Part shown: positions 36,708 to 44,574 of the stretch, piece by piece
Layout: the number at the start of each line of letters is the position of its first letter
Numbering within the stretch: the first letter of the stretch is position 1
Source of the DNA: Bacteroidota bacterium
Lineage (GTDB): Bacteria; Bacteroidota; Bacteroidia; B-17B0; Aurantibacillaceae
DNA length: 64,000 bases
Reading direction: 5' to 3'
Assembly (NCBI GenBank): GCA_021155905.1
Contig: JAJNBG010000001.1
Span: 96,552-160,551, forward strand
Made by a program: the position numbers and the translations under genes
Notes under the pieces: generated by a model
Told to the model about the DNA's origin: nothing
Database searches by the model: none
The model's input: only the letters and a program-made list of their open reading frames with translations

Positions 36708-36743
36708 AAAATAAAAAGCTCTGCTGATTTATCAGCAGAGCTT
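36708..36743 (-). terminator. Terminator of the 1575-residue T9SS gene
   Basis: Perfect 13-bp stem AAAGCTCTGCTGA / TCAGCAGAGCTTT. On the minus strand it is followed by TTTATTTTA. It lies between the two minus-strand genes. Confidence 0.9.
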
Positions 36744-36761
36744 TAAACATTTTGATTTTAA

Positions 36762-39700
36762 TTATTTGCGTAGAAGTGAAACATGTCCCATCTTTTCATA
36801 ATGTCTCTTTTTTTCATCCTGGAAATGAATTTTCCAAATGTAAACTCCTTGTGTTAAAACCGGGCCGGAATTATTCTTAGCACCATTCCATGGTTGTGTA
36901 ATGTCGGTAGACTGGAAAATTAATTCACCCCATCTGTCATACACGATGATGCTATAGGTTGAATAATCAGCACCACTTGGCGGTATAAATACCTGGAACA
37001 CATCGTTTAATCCATCGGCTCCCGGGGTAAAAGCGTTTGGAACATACATTACTACATCAGGATTAACTTTGATAACAACCGAAGTGTCATCCGTACACCC
37101 ATCAACTGTAGTTGCCGTGAGGGTTACCACATAGTCACCTGAGTTAAGAAAAAGATAGGATTCATTAACCTGGTTACTACCATATAATCCACCGATATCC
37201 CAGGCATATGTATTGTTTGCTAAAACAGTAGATTGGTTTGTGAATTCAACCTGTCCGTCAACAACTGTCGTTTCAATGACCGAAGGATCAAAAGAGGCAA
37301 CAGGCAGAACGTTTACTGTAATACCGCTGCTTGCAACGGTTGTGTCTTTACAGCCTGCAGGATCGGTATAGTATAACGTCGCAGTGTAGGTTCCGGGAAT
37401 ATAATACACATGAGTAATTAATAAGCCTGTGTCTTTAGGAGTTCCGTCACCGAAATCCCAGATTGCCGTTCCTAAATTAACGGTAGTTGTTGAATAATCT
37501 ATACTGACAGGAGTACAACCAACGGTGGTATTAGGAACCGCATTGGCAACCGGTTTTGGATTCACAATGATAGTTAAGTTATCTGAATCCGGACATAAAC
37601 CAGCCGGAGCCGGATCAGTGCTGTATGTAATTATCTGATTTCCTGCACCGGCAGCCGCAGGACTGAAAGATGAACCACTTACTCCGCTTCCGGACCAAAC
37701 ACCTCCGGTGAACTGCGCCGTTGGTTGTAAATTAACCGACGGGTCGTAAATACAATATGGTCCTAATGCCCCGGTAATTGTAGCCGGCATAAAATGGACA
37801 ACTGTAATATTAACTGAATCTTTTTTTGAACACGGTGCATTGGTCAGTGTGTAGTAAATTTTGTTGGTGCCGAGTAAACTTGACGCCGGAGAAAATAAAC
37901 CTGAGCTTGACACACTGGTTGCAACATTAGCGGCACTCCACGTACCTCCTGCAGGATTAACCGTTAATTGCTGAGGTGAAAAACTGTCGCAGTAAGGACC
38001 AGCTGCCGAAATAGTAGGTTGTGTTACAGAGTTTACCGTTAAGTTTATTGTGCTGGAAGAAGGACATAAGCTCGCGGTAGGATTAGAATTTGTGCTATAG
38101 GTTAAGGTGTGCACTCCCGCACCAGCAGTAGCTGGATTAAATCCTGTTCCGGACACTCCGTTTCCGCTCCAGATACCCACGCCAAGAGTAGAGGTGCTGA
38201 GTGCTGTTGACAGGTTGACCGCAGGATCTGAAATACAAAGTGGACTAATCGCCCCGGTTATTGTAGATGGAACGTATCTTTCAATCGAGATCGTCGTTGT
38301 TCCTGAAGCCGAACAGGTTGAAGAGCCAGCTGTATACGTGTAAGTATTATTTCCGACAGCTGCAATGGATGGGCTTAAAACTCCCGATGCGCTTATTCCG
38401 CTACCAAGCCATGTTCCACCTGTCGGCATAGCTGCAACAGTAAGCGAAGATGCGTTTGTACAAAAAGGACCAACAGCGGTGATGGTTGGTTGTACCACAG
38501 AGTTAATTGTTACTGCAATTGTACTGGATGATGGACACAAACTCGCCGTTGGAGACGAACTGGTATTGTACGTTAAGGTATGGGTTCCAACACCTGCCGC
38601 AACCGGATCGAAGGTTGTTCCGCTTACTCCATTCCCAGCCCAGGTTCCTGCTCCTAACGTTGAGGTACTAAGGGCTGTTGACAGATTGAGTGTTGAACCG
38701 GGTAAACAAATCGGAGCGATTGTCCCGCTAATTGTCGATGGCACATATCTTTCGACAGTGACAACAGCTGTTGTTGTTTGCATACATCCTGCTCCTCCAT
38801 ATAAGTATGTCACGGTATTGTTGCCAATAGCCGCCAGTGAAGGAGTAAATATTCCGGCAGTGGAAGTTGAGGCTGTTAAACTCCATGTACCTCCGGCTGG
38901 CGTTGCTGTTAATGAAAAGGATGACGCATTTGAACATCTGGCAGAAACTGCAGTAATGGAGGGAGCCACTGCACTAACGAGCGTCAGGCTGGTTGTTCCG
39001 ACATTAGAACAGGTTGCTGCCGCGGTTGGCGTAACCACAACTGAATAAACCATGCTGGCAGTAATATTGGCTGTTGGATTTGAAACAGTAGTACTACTCA
39101 AGCCCGCAGCAGGAGACCAGCTATAAGTAAAAGAAGAGGATGGTGGTGTTGAAGAACAATTACCAAAACGAATATTCGGTCTTTGTGTACCCGAGGCATC
39201 AACTGTAGTCAAAGGACATTGATCAAAATTATCATCGTTTACATATTTAGACGCAGTGAACCCAAGTGTAGAATATTCCACGGAAAGATTTCCATCCCAG
39301 TCGGGATTCCACCAACAAACATCCACCAATAAGTTACTGGTTCCATCCCATTCGTATGCCTGGGCAAAGTTATAGGTATTCCATCCCACTACTGCGGTTA
39401 CAGTTGTAGGATTGAACACTTGCACTAATCCTGTGTTATCCATTGTTGTTGTAGGTAAAGCAGCATACGATACACATTTAAGTTTTATGGTAAAGTTTTC
39501 GAAAGTATTATCATTACCATTTAAATTAGTAACCTTAAATGCTAACCGGTTCAGTTTTCCGGCTACAATACCCGCTGCATTTAATTCGGCCGCTGTAAAT
39601 AAATATTGAGCTTTTTGACTTTCCCATACACCACCATAAGGAGTATAAACCGCTGAAGAACCTTCTGTGGTTGCTGTTCCTACCTGGACGGTATTAGTTA

Positions 39701-41489
39701 CTGCACAACCGGATGTTGCCAAACCACATGCTGCCGGAGGTCCCGATCCAAAGGAAATAGAAAGTGGCACCGCACCATTGCAAATTGTTGTATTTGTAGG
39801 AACTACCGTAAACTGTGGCGTTACTACAGGATTAGCCGTAAAAGCGATGTTAGCGGTTTGTTTTGTACATCCAAGAGAACTGACAGCCGTTAAGGTGTAA
39901 TTATAAGTTCCAGCCGTTGAGTATATGGCGCTTGTATTAGCCGTGTTAGTAGATGTTAAAGGTGCAGAAGGACTCCAGGTATAAGAATATGATCCCGAAG
40001 GGGAAACATTACTGGTGAATTGAACTGCTGAATTCAGACACCCGTTTGATGAAACGACGTTTGCCGTTAAACTAAAATCAGGAACTATATTGATGATGAT
40101 GGTATCTTTGTTTTTACAGTTTGCGCCACCACCCACATTTGTCACTACATAAGTGGAAGTAACAGCAGGTTTAATAACTGGGTTTTTACAAGGATTGCAA
40201 CTGAAGGCCGCGCCCACCGGAATAGGATTTCCTGCTAAATCAGACCAGGCAAATACTGTTGAAGAACCGGTAGCTGTAACCGATGCAGCCTGAGGCCCAC
40301 AAATAGTTCTATCAGGCCCGGCGCTTGTAGCGGGTAAAACATCAATAAAATAATTAAGAATTTGTGTGCCGGGAACCGGACATGCATTATCTTTTACAAC
40401 AAGAACAAAACTTGTATTTAATCCTGAGCTTCCAGCAGGAGGAGTCCAGCAAATGGTAGCTTTTACCGTATTTTTTGTTCCGGGAGTATAAGTCATCACC
40501 ATGGAAGATCCTGGTAGGGTGGTTGACATATTTGGAGAACTTACTTTTACAGAATCCCCAACATTTGGATCCGTAAACAGAACATCAAAACAAAAAGGAA
40601 TATTTTCGCAAATCTGTAAAGTATTTCCGCTAGGAGCTGTTCCTGAGGTTACATTAGTAATCGCCCCCTGGCCGCAGGTAACGGTTTGGTTGCTGCAGTT
40701 TGTGACAATAACCTGAAAGTCACGCATAATCGTGCCTATGATATTTCCGTTTGCGTCTTTTTCAGTAATCTGAACAGTGATTACAAAGTCACCGATGGTA
40801 GTTGGTGTAAAATTAACCTGTCCGGTTGCAGGGTCGATTGTGATTCCTGTCATAGGAACTGCACCTGTATAACCGCCATTGTAAGTAACAAAGGTTGTTG
40901 CTGTTTGATACGCGCTTACAAAAGCATAACTTAATGTATGGCCATCCTGTTCAGTTGCCCCAAGATTGAAACAGGCAGGCTGGTTAACACAAAAATTCGG
41001 CAATGTACCAATGGTAATATCCGGGGAATTATTGCAGGTAACAGAAGTGTTATTCAAAGAGGCCATGTGATAATAGCTCGCAGAAGTTCCGCCGGAAATA
41101 TTGGTGATATTCCCGCCACGACAACAACTACCTATTGAAAAGACCCAATTGTTGCAGGCAGAAGGAAGTGTAATGGTTCCGATGTATTCAATTCTTTTTT
41201 TACAAGTGGTGGACGTGCTTCCTGGACATAAACCATCTGCCGGAACACCATCACCGGGAGTAAGTGTACTTTGATTCACAACCATGGTGAGCGCGGTTCC
41301 GCATCCATCCACATTTATGTTTTGTGAGATTCCGGGATTAAAGCCTCCCTCGCAGTCCCAGAAATAAGTTAGTTTTACCTGGTATTGATTATTTCCTAAA
41401 CACTGATAGGTAATTTGACCACCTGATATATGGGATGCTTTAGCAAAAAACGCTAAAAATATAAATACAAATGTTAGTAATTTGTTCAT
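36762..41489 (-). CDS. Large multi-domain T9SS type B surface protein
   Basis: 1575 residues with a signal peptide ('FVFIFLAFFAKA'). The N-terminal region begins 'SHISGGQITYQCLG' and is Cys-rich, a recurrent Bacteroidota surface-protein head. Ig/PKD-like domains follow. Then comes a 180-residue module ('TPYGGVWESQKAQYLFTAAEL' ... 'RPNIRFGNC') shared with the M43 protease. Three tandem units of about 155 residues and PKD domains ('IWDFGDGTP') come next. The type B sorting domain starts at about 1480 ('YVPNAFTPGADGLNDVFQ', 'VYDRWGELIF', 'GVYIWKI'). No catalytic motif was found, so an adhesin or surface-layer role is likely. It stands alone, with a terminator downstream. Confidence 0.94.
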   Translation of the reverse strand: MNKLLTFVFIFLAFFAKASHISGGQITYQCLGNNQYQVKLTYFWDCEGGFNPGISQNINVDGCGTALTMVVNQSTLTPGDGVPADGLCPGSTSTTCKKRIEYIGTITLPSACNNWVFSIGSCCRGGNITNISGGTSASYYHMASLNNTSVTCNNSPDITIGTLPNFCVNQPACFNLGATEQDGHTLSYAFVSAYQTATTFVTYNGGYTGAVPMTGITIDPATGQVNFTPTTIGDFVITVQITEKDANGNIIGTIMRDFQVIVTNCSNQTVTCGQGAITNVTSGTAPSGNTLQICENIPFCFDVLFTDPNVGDSVKVSSPNMSTTLPGSSMVMTYTPGTKNTVKATICWTPPAGSSGLNTSFVLVVKDNACPVPGTQILNYFIDVLPATSAGPDRTICGPQAASVTATGSSTVFAWSDLAGNPIPVGAAFSCNPCKNPVIKPAVTSTYVVTNVGGGANCKNKDTIIINIVPDFSLTANVVSSNGCLNSAVQFTSNVSPSGSYSYTWSPSAPLTSTNTANTSAIYSTAGTYNYTLTAVSSLGCTKQTANIAFTANPVVTPQFTVVPTNTTICNGAVPLSISFGSGPPAACGLATSGCAVTNTVQVGTATTEGSSAVYTPYGGVWESQKAQYLFTAAELNAAGIVAGKLNRLAFKVTNLNGNDNTFENFTIKLKCVSYAALPTTTMDNTGLVQVFNPTTVTAVVGWNTYNFAQAYEWDGTSNLLVDVCWWNPDWDGNLSVEYSTLGFTASKYVNDDNFDQCPLTTVDASGTQRPNIRFGNCSSTPPSSSFTYSWSPAAGLSSTTVSNPTANITASMVYSVVVTPTAAATCSNVGTTSLTLVSAVAPSITAVSARCSNASSFSLTATPAGGTWSLTASTSTAGIFTPSLAAIGNNTVTYLYGGAGCMQTTTAVVTVERYVPSTISGTIAPICLPGSTLNLSTALSTSTLGAGTWAGNGVSGTTFDPVAAGVGTHTLTYNTSSSPTASLCPSSSTIAVTINSVVQPTITAVGPFCTNASSLTVAAMPTGGTWLGSGISASGVLSPSIAAVGNNTYTYTAGSSTCSASGTTTISIERYVPSTITGAISPLCISDPAVNLSTALSTSTLGVGIWSGNGVSGTGFNPATAGAGVHTLTYSTNSNPTASLCPSSSTINLTVNSVTQPTISAAGPYCDSFSPQQLTVNPAGGTWSAANVATSVSSSGLFSPASSLLGTNKIYYTLTNAPCSKKDSVNITVVHFMPATITGALGPYCIYDPSVNLQPTAQFTGGVWSGSGVSGSSFSPAAAGAGNQIITYSTDPAPAGLCPDSDNLTIIVNPKPVANAVPNTTVGCTPVSIDYSTTTVNLGTAIWDFGDGTPKDTGLLITHVYYIPGTYTATLYYTDPAGCKDTTVASSGITVNVLPVASFDPSVIETTVVDGQVEFTNQSTVLANNTYAWDIGGLYGSNQVNESYLFLNSGDYVVTLTATTVDGCTDDTSVVIKVNPDVVMYVPNAFTPGADGLNDVFQVFIPPSGADYSTYSIIVYDRWGELIFQSTDITQPWNGAKNNSGPVLTQGVYIWKIHFQDEKKRHYEKMGHVSLLRK
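37560..38960 (-). repeat. Three tandem about 470-bp coding repeats
   Basis: Each unit encodes a pair of Ig-like modules: 'C..ASS......P.GGTW' plus 'ERYVPSTI.G...P.C' and 'NGVSGT.F.P..AG.G.H.LTY'. The first two units (about 38487-38960 and 38010-38486) are clearly alike at DNA level; the third (about 37560-38009) is more diverged. Boundaries are approximate. Confidence 0.75.
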
Positions 41490-41585
41490 TGTTTAATTAT
41501 TTGCAATAAAGTTAAAGCAAAATCAACTAAAAAACGACAAATTTACTCGCTAAAACTGTACTTCTACGAAGTAATTTAGACAAAC

Positions 41586-42110
41586 TCAGGAAATAATTGG
41601 AGGAGGCTCCATTATATGTCCACAGGACCCACAAGTTCGTAATTCTTTAGAATTGTAAAATTTCGAAAATATACCCTGAAACTGAGAGGCGATATCGTTT
41701 AAAACGAATTTTTCTTCATACAGTTTAGAATTACAATTTTCACAAAACCACATCAGGCCATCCATTTCACCCTCTCTTCTGCGTCGCTCCATGACTAAAC
41801 CAATGGTATTGGCAAACCTTACCGGATTATGAGGTATTTTTGGAGGTAATAAAAAGATGTCACCTTCACGGATATCAAATTCTTCCGATTTCCCGTCAAT
41901 TTGTAATTTTACCTTAATATCTCCCTCCAACTGGTAGAAAAACTCTTCACTTTCATTGAAATGATAGTCTTTTCTTGAATTTGGGCCACCAACCACCATT
42001 ACGATAAATTCAGTGTCTTTGTAAACCACTTTATTATTCACCGGTGGCTTTAGCAGATCTCTGTTTTCATCAATCCATTTTTTGAAATTGAATGGTCGGG
42101 TAACTGACAT
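41586..42110 (-). CDS. 3-hydroxyanthranilate 3,4-dioxygenase
   Basis: 174 residues, the short bacterial form. Cupin iron ligands are H50, E56 and H94, with substrate-binding R46 and R98 ('NSRKDYHFNESEEFF', 'PPKIPHNPVRF'). The C-terminal rubredoxin-like site has C123-x2-C126 and C160-x2-C163. It opens the ring of 3-hydroxyanthranilate to give the precursor of quinolinate, in the kynurenine route from tryptophan to NAD. The rest of the pathway is outside the window. It is 23 nt downstream of the enoyl-CoA hydratase gene on the same strand. Confidence 0.97.
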   Translation of the reverse strand: MSVTRPFNFKKWIDENRDLLKPPVNNKVVYKDTEFIVMVVGGPNSRKDYHFNESEEFFYQLEGDIKVKLQIDGKSEEFDIREGDIFLLPPKIPHNPVRFANTIGLVMERRRREGEMDGLMWFCENCNSKLYEEKFVLNDIASQFQGIFSKFYNSKELRTCGSCGHIMEPPPIIS

Positions 42111-42133
42111 ACTATTTTAAATTAAGTTTATAA

Positions 42134-42928
42134 TTAATTCCCTGGAAATTGCGCCTTACGTTTTTCTAAAAAAGCAGTCACGCCTTCTTTAAAATCGCCA
42201 CTTGCAAAGCTTTTTCCAAATTCTTCAATTTCAACTTCATATCCGTTTTGCTTGTTGTTATAGCCCGCATTGATTACTCTGATGGCTGTTCTCACAGCTA
42301 CAGGAGACTTTGAGCTTATTTTAGAAGTAATTTCAAAGCATTTGGTTAATAAATCTTCCTGTGTAGTTACATAATTAACTAATCCCCATTTATAAGCATC
42401 TTCTGCATTAATCATATCAGCAGTCACAATCATTTCAAATGCTTTCCCTTTCCCTACTAATTGTGCTAAGCGTTGTGTTCCGCCGTATCCAGGAATAACT
42501 CCTAAACTAACTTCCGGTAAACCCATTTTAGCATTGGAGCTGGCCACTCTGATATGACAAGCCATAGCCAATTCTAATCCACCGCCCAACGCAAAGCCAT
42601 TTACTGCAGCGATAACCGGCTTAGAATAATTTTCAATAAAATTAAATATTTTGAAGTGCCCGATTGAGCTTAATTGTTTTCCTTCCTCTACACTATAATT
42701 GGCAAACTCAGCAATGTCAGCGCCAGCAACGAATGCCTTCTGCCCTGAACCGGTAATAATTAAAGCGCGGATGTTTTTATCATTTTCAGCATCAACAAAT
42801 GTTTCATGAAGTTCTTCAATGGTTTGTTTGTTTAATGCGTTTAATTTATCGGGTCGGTTGATAGTGATAATCAACACGTCGTTTTTTATTTCCGTTGTGA
42901 TATTTTCTAAAGCCATTTCTACAGTCAT
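42134..42928 (-). CDS. Enoyl-CoA hydratase/isomerase family protein
   Basis: 264 residues (260 if the second Met is used). Crotonase-fold motifs: 'NRPDKLNALN', 'GSGQKAFVAGADIAEF' (oxyanion-hole segment), 'AAVNGFALGGGLELAMACH' (second oxyanion Gly) and 'LPEVSLGVIPGYGGTQRL' with the catalytic Glu region, all as in short-chain enoyl-CoA hydratases. It acts in beta-oxidation or a related CoA pathway. It has its own -7 promoter element and is probably co-transcribed with the dioxygenase gene. Confidence 0.95.
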   Translation of the reverse strand: MTVEMALENITTEIKNDVLIITINRPDKLNALNKQTIEELHETFVDAENDKNIRALIITGSGQKAFVAGADIAEFANYSVEEGKQLSSIGHFKIFNFIENYSKPVIAAVNGFALGGGLELAMACHIRVASSNAKMGLPEVSLGVIPGYGGTQRLAQLVGKGKAFEMIVTADMINAEDAYKWGLVNYVTTQEDLLTKCFEITSKISSKSPVAVRTAIRVINAGYNNKQNGYEVEIEEFGKSFASGDFKEGVTAFLEKRKAQFPGN

Positions 42929-42951
42929 TTCATTTATATTTTAATTGAAAA

Positions 42952-42959
42952 CAAATATA
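42952..42959 (-). promoter_or_regulatory. -7 promoter element for enoyl-CoA hydratase gene
   Basis: TATATTTG on the minus strand, 23 nt before the ATG; an exact match to TAnnTTTG. Confidence 0.6.
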
Positions 42960-43052
42960 ATGCGATAACGAGAATCGGTGTAAAAAGTTATTAACCCACA
43001 GAAATTTAACATTTGTTATTTTGTGAATTTAGGCTTGTCGGAACACATGATT

Positions 43053-43060
43053 TACCTTTG
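43053..43060 (+). promoter_or_regulatory. -7 promoter element 4 nt before the alpha/beta-hydrolase ATG
   Basis: TACCTTTG matches TAnnTTTG and ends 4 nt before ATG 43065, implying a leaderless transcript. In-frame starts further upstream (43023, 43047) would precede it. Confidence 0.55.
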
Positions 43061-43064
43061 TTTT

Positions 43065-43715
43065 ATGGTTATTTACGCGATTCCCGGATTAGGTACAACC
43101 GATAAGCTTTATGTAAACACTCAAATTAACGATGTTGAAATCATTGTGCTGCAATGGCCGATGCCTGAAAAGAAGGACACAATGCAATCATATGCCCGTA
43201 AATTTTTACCGCAGATCAACACGAATATTCCGTTTTGTTTATTGGGAGTGTCGTTTGGAGGAATGCTTTGTACAGAGTTGTCAAAAATAATTTCACCGCA
43301 AAAAGTTTTTTTAGTTTCTACTTCTAAAGTAAGAGAAGAACTTCCCTGGTTTATTCGTTTAATGAAACACATTCCGCTTTACAAGTTCATCAGCGAAACA
43401 AATCATCGAAAAATGGCATACCAGGGCCGCTGGTTGATCGGATTTGGAAAGGCCTATATCCCGGACTTTTTAGGAATGGTGGATAGCATGACGGAGAATT
43501 ATTTTAAGTATTGTATTCACATCATTGTTTCATGGAACAATAAGGAGTTACCTGAAAATGCTGTCCATATTCACGGAAATGCCGACAAGCTTTTATGGTA
43601 TAAATGTGTAAATCCTCATTATACAATTGAAAATGGTTCACATGCGATGATTCTTTTTCAGGCAGAAGAAGTAAACAGTATTATTCAAAAAGAGATTAAT
43701 TTCTCTTTGCAATAA
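43065..43715 (+). CDS. Alpha/beta-hydrolase fold protein
   Basis: 216 residues from ATG 43065 ('MVIYAIPGLGTT'), chosen because the oxyanion-loop strand begins here and a -7 element lies just upstream. The nucleophile elbow is GVSFGG (Ser63), the likely catalytic Asp is in 'HIHGNADKLL', and the His is in 'ENGSHAMIL'. The substrate is unknown; the small size suggests an esterase or thioesterase-like enzyme. Its 3' end overlaps the convergent cysQ gene by 20 bp. Confidence 0.88.
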   Translation: MVIYAIPGLGTTDKLYVNTQINDVEIIVLQWPMPEKKDTMQSYARKFLPQINTNIPFCLLGVSFGGMLCTELSKIISPQKVFLVSTSKVREELPWFIRLMKHIPLYKFISETNHRKMAYQGRWLIGFGKAYIPDFLGMVDSMTENYFKYCIHIIVSWNNKELPENAVHIHGNADKLLWYKCVNPHYTIENGSHAMILFQAEEVNSIIQKEINFSLQ

Positions 43716-44514
43716 ACCAATTATTCAATAAATTTTCGCGATTGTATGTCATTGGTAGTTGAGAAATATAATCAATCAGGCTTGCGCCTGACTCCTGCAA
43801 GATAGCCTGTCCGGCGGCAGTATCCCATTCCATGGTAGGACCGAAACGCGGGTATTCATCAGCAACACCTTCTGCTACCCAACACATTTTGATACTGCTT
43901 CCGGTTGTAACGATATCCACTTCTTTATGTTTTAATTTCAGATTTTCGATATGCTCGTACGTTTCTTTACTCATATGAGAACGGCTTGCAACGACCACAT
44001 AATTTTTTTTGGATGTTACTATGGGAAGTTTTTTTGCAACTTGTAATAATTCCTCAAGCGTTGAGGTTTGGATCCTGTCAATAAAAGAAACAAAATCATC
44101 TTTTTGGATTTTAAAGGCTCCCATCCCTTTTGCGGCGAAGTAAAGGTCTTTAAAAACAGGGGAATATATAACGCCAGTACTCGGAACGTTATCTTCTACC
44201 AGGGCAATGTTTACCGTAAATTCTCCATTGCGTTTTACAAATTCTTTTGTGCCGTCCAAGGGGTCAACGATCCAGAGTTTATCCCAGGTTTTTCGCGTTT
44301 CAAAATTATCGTGAAATCCTTCTTCGCTTAATACCGGAATTTTAAACCTTTCCAGTTCTTCAATTATTTTTTCACTGGCCTTTTTGTCGGCCAGGGTTAA
44401 AGGTGATTTATCTTCCTTATACTCAACATTGAATTTTGTATCATACACTTCTAAAATTTCTTTACCGGCTAAAACAGCAGCAATAATAGATTGATGGAGA
44501 AGTAGAGAATACAT
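43696..44514 (-). CDS. cysQ: 3'(2'),5'-bisphosphate nucleotidase CysQ
   Basis: 272 residues, inositol-monophosphatase superfamily. Metal-binding motifs: E64/E65 in 'LSEEG', 'DPLDGTKEF' (D84, D87) and the C-terminal 'WDTAAGQAILQESG'. It hydrolyses PAP to AMP, recycling the by-product of sulfate assimilation and sulfation. It lies 60 nt downstream of feoB and converges with the hydrolase gene, overlapping it by 20 bp. Confidence 0.95.
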   Translation of the reverse strand: MYSLLLHQSIIAAVLAGKEILEVYDTKFNVEYKEDKSPLTLADKKASEKIIEELERFKIPVLSEEGFHDNFETRKTWDKLWIVDPLDGTKEFVKRNGEFTVNIALVEDNVPSTGVIYSPVFKDLYFAAKGMGAFKIQKDDFVSFIDRIQTSTLEELLQVAKKLPIVTSKKNYVVVASRSHMSKETYEHIENLKLKHKEVDIVTTGSSIKMCWVAEGVADEYPRFGPTMEWDTAAGQAILQESGASLIDYISQLPMTYNRENLLNNWFIAKRN

Positions 44515-44574
44515 AATTGATTAATTTTTGTTTTTAAATTTAAGACAAAAAAATCAATTTGTGATCGTTGGAAA

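Noticed and set aside
38365..39048. 227-codon open frame on the + strand
   Set aside because: It is antisense to the repetitive 1575-residue T9SS gene. Its Val/Pro/Ala-rich translation mirrors that gene's Thr/Gly/Ser repeats.
43696..43715. 20-bp overlap of the convergent hydrolase and cysQ genes as a possible frameshift or misassembly
   Set aside because: Both proteins are complete and end naturally. Short convergent overlaps are common.
44515..44559. AT-rich inverted repeat between feoB and cysQ as a terminator
   Set aside because: The arms AATTGATT/AATCAATT have almost no GC and the match is imperfect beyond them, so it is too weak to call.
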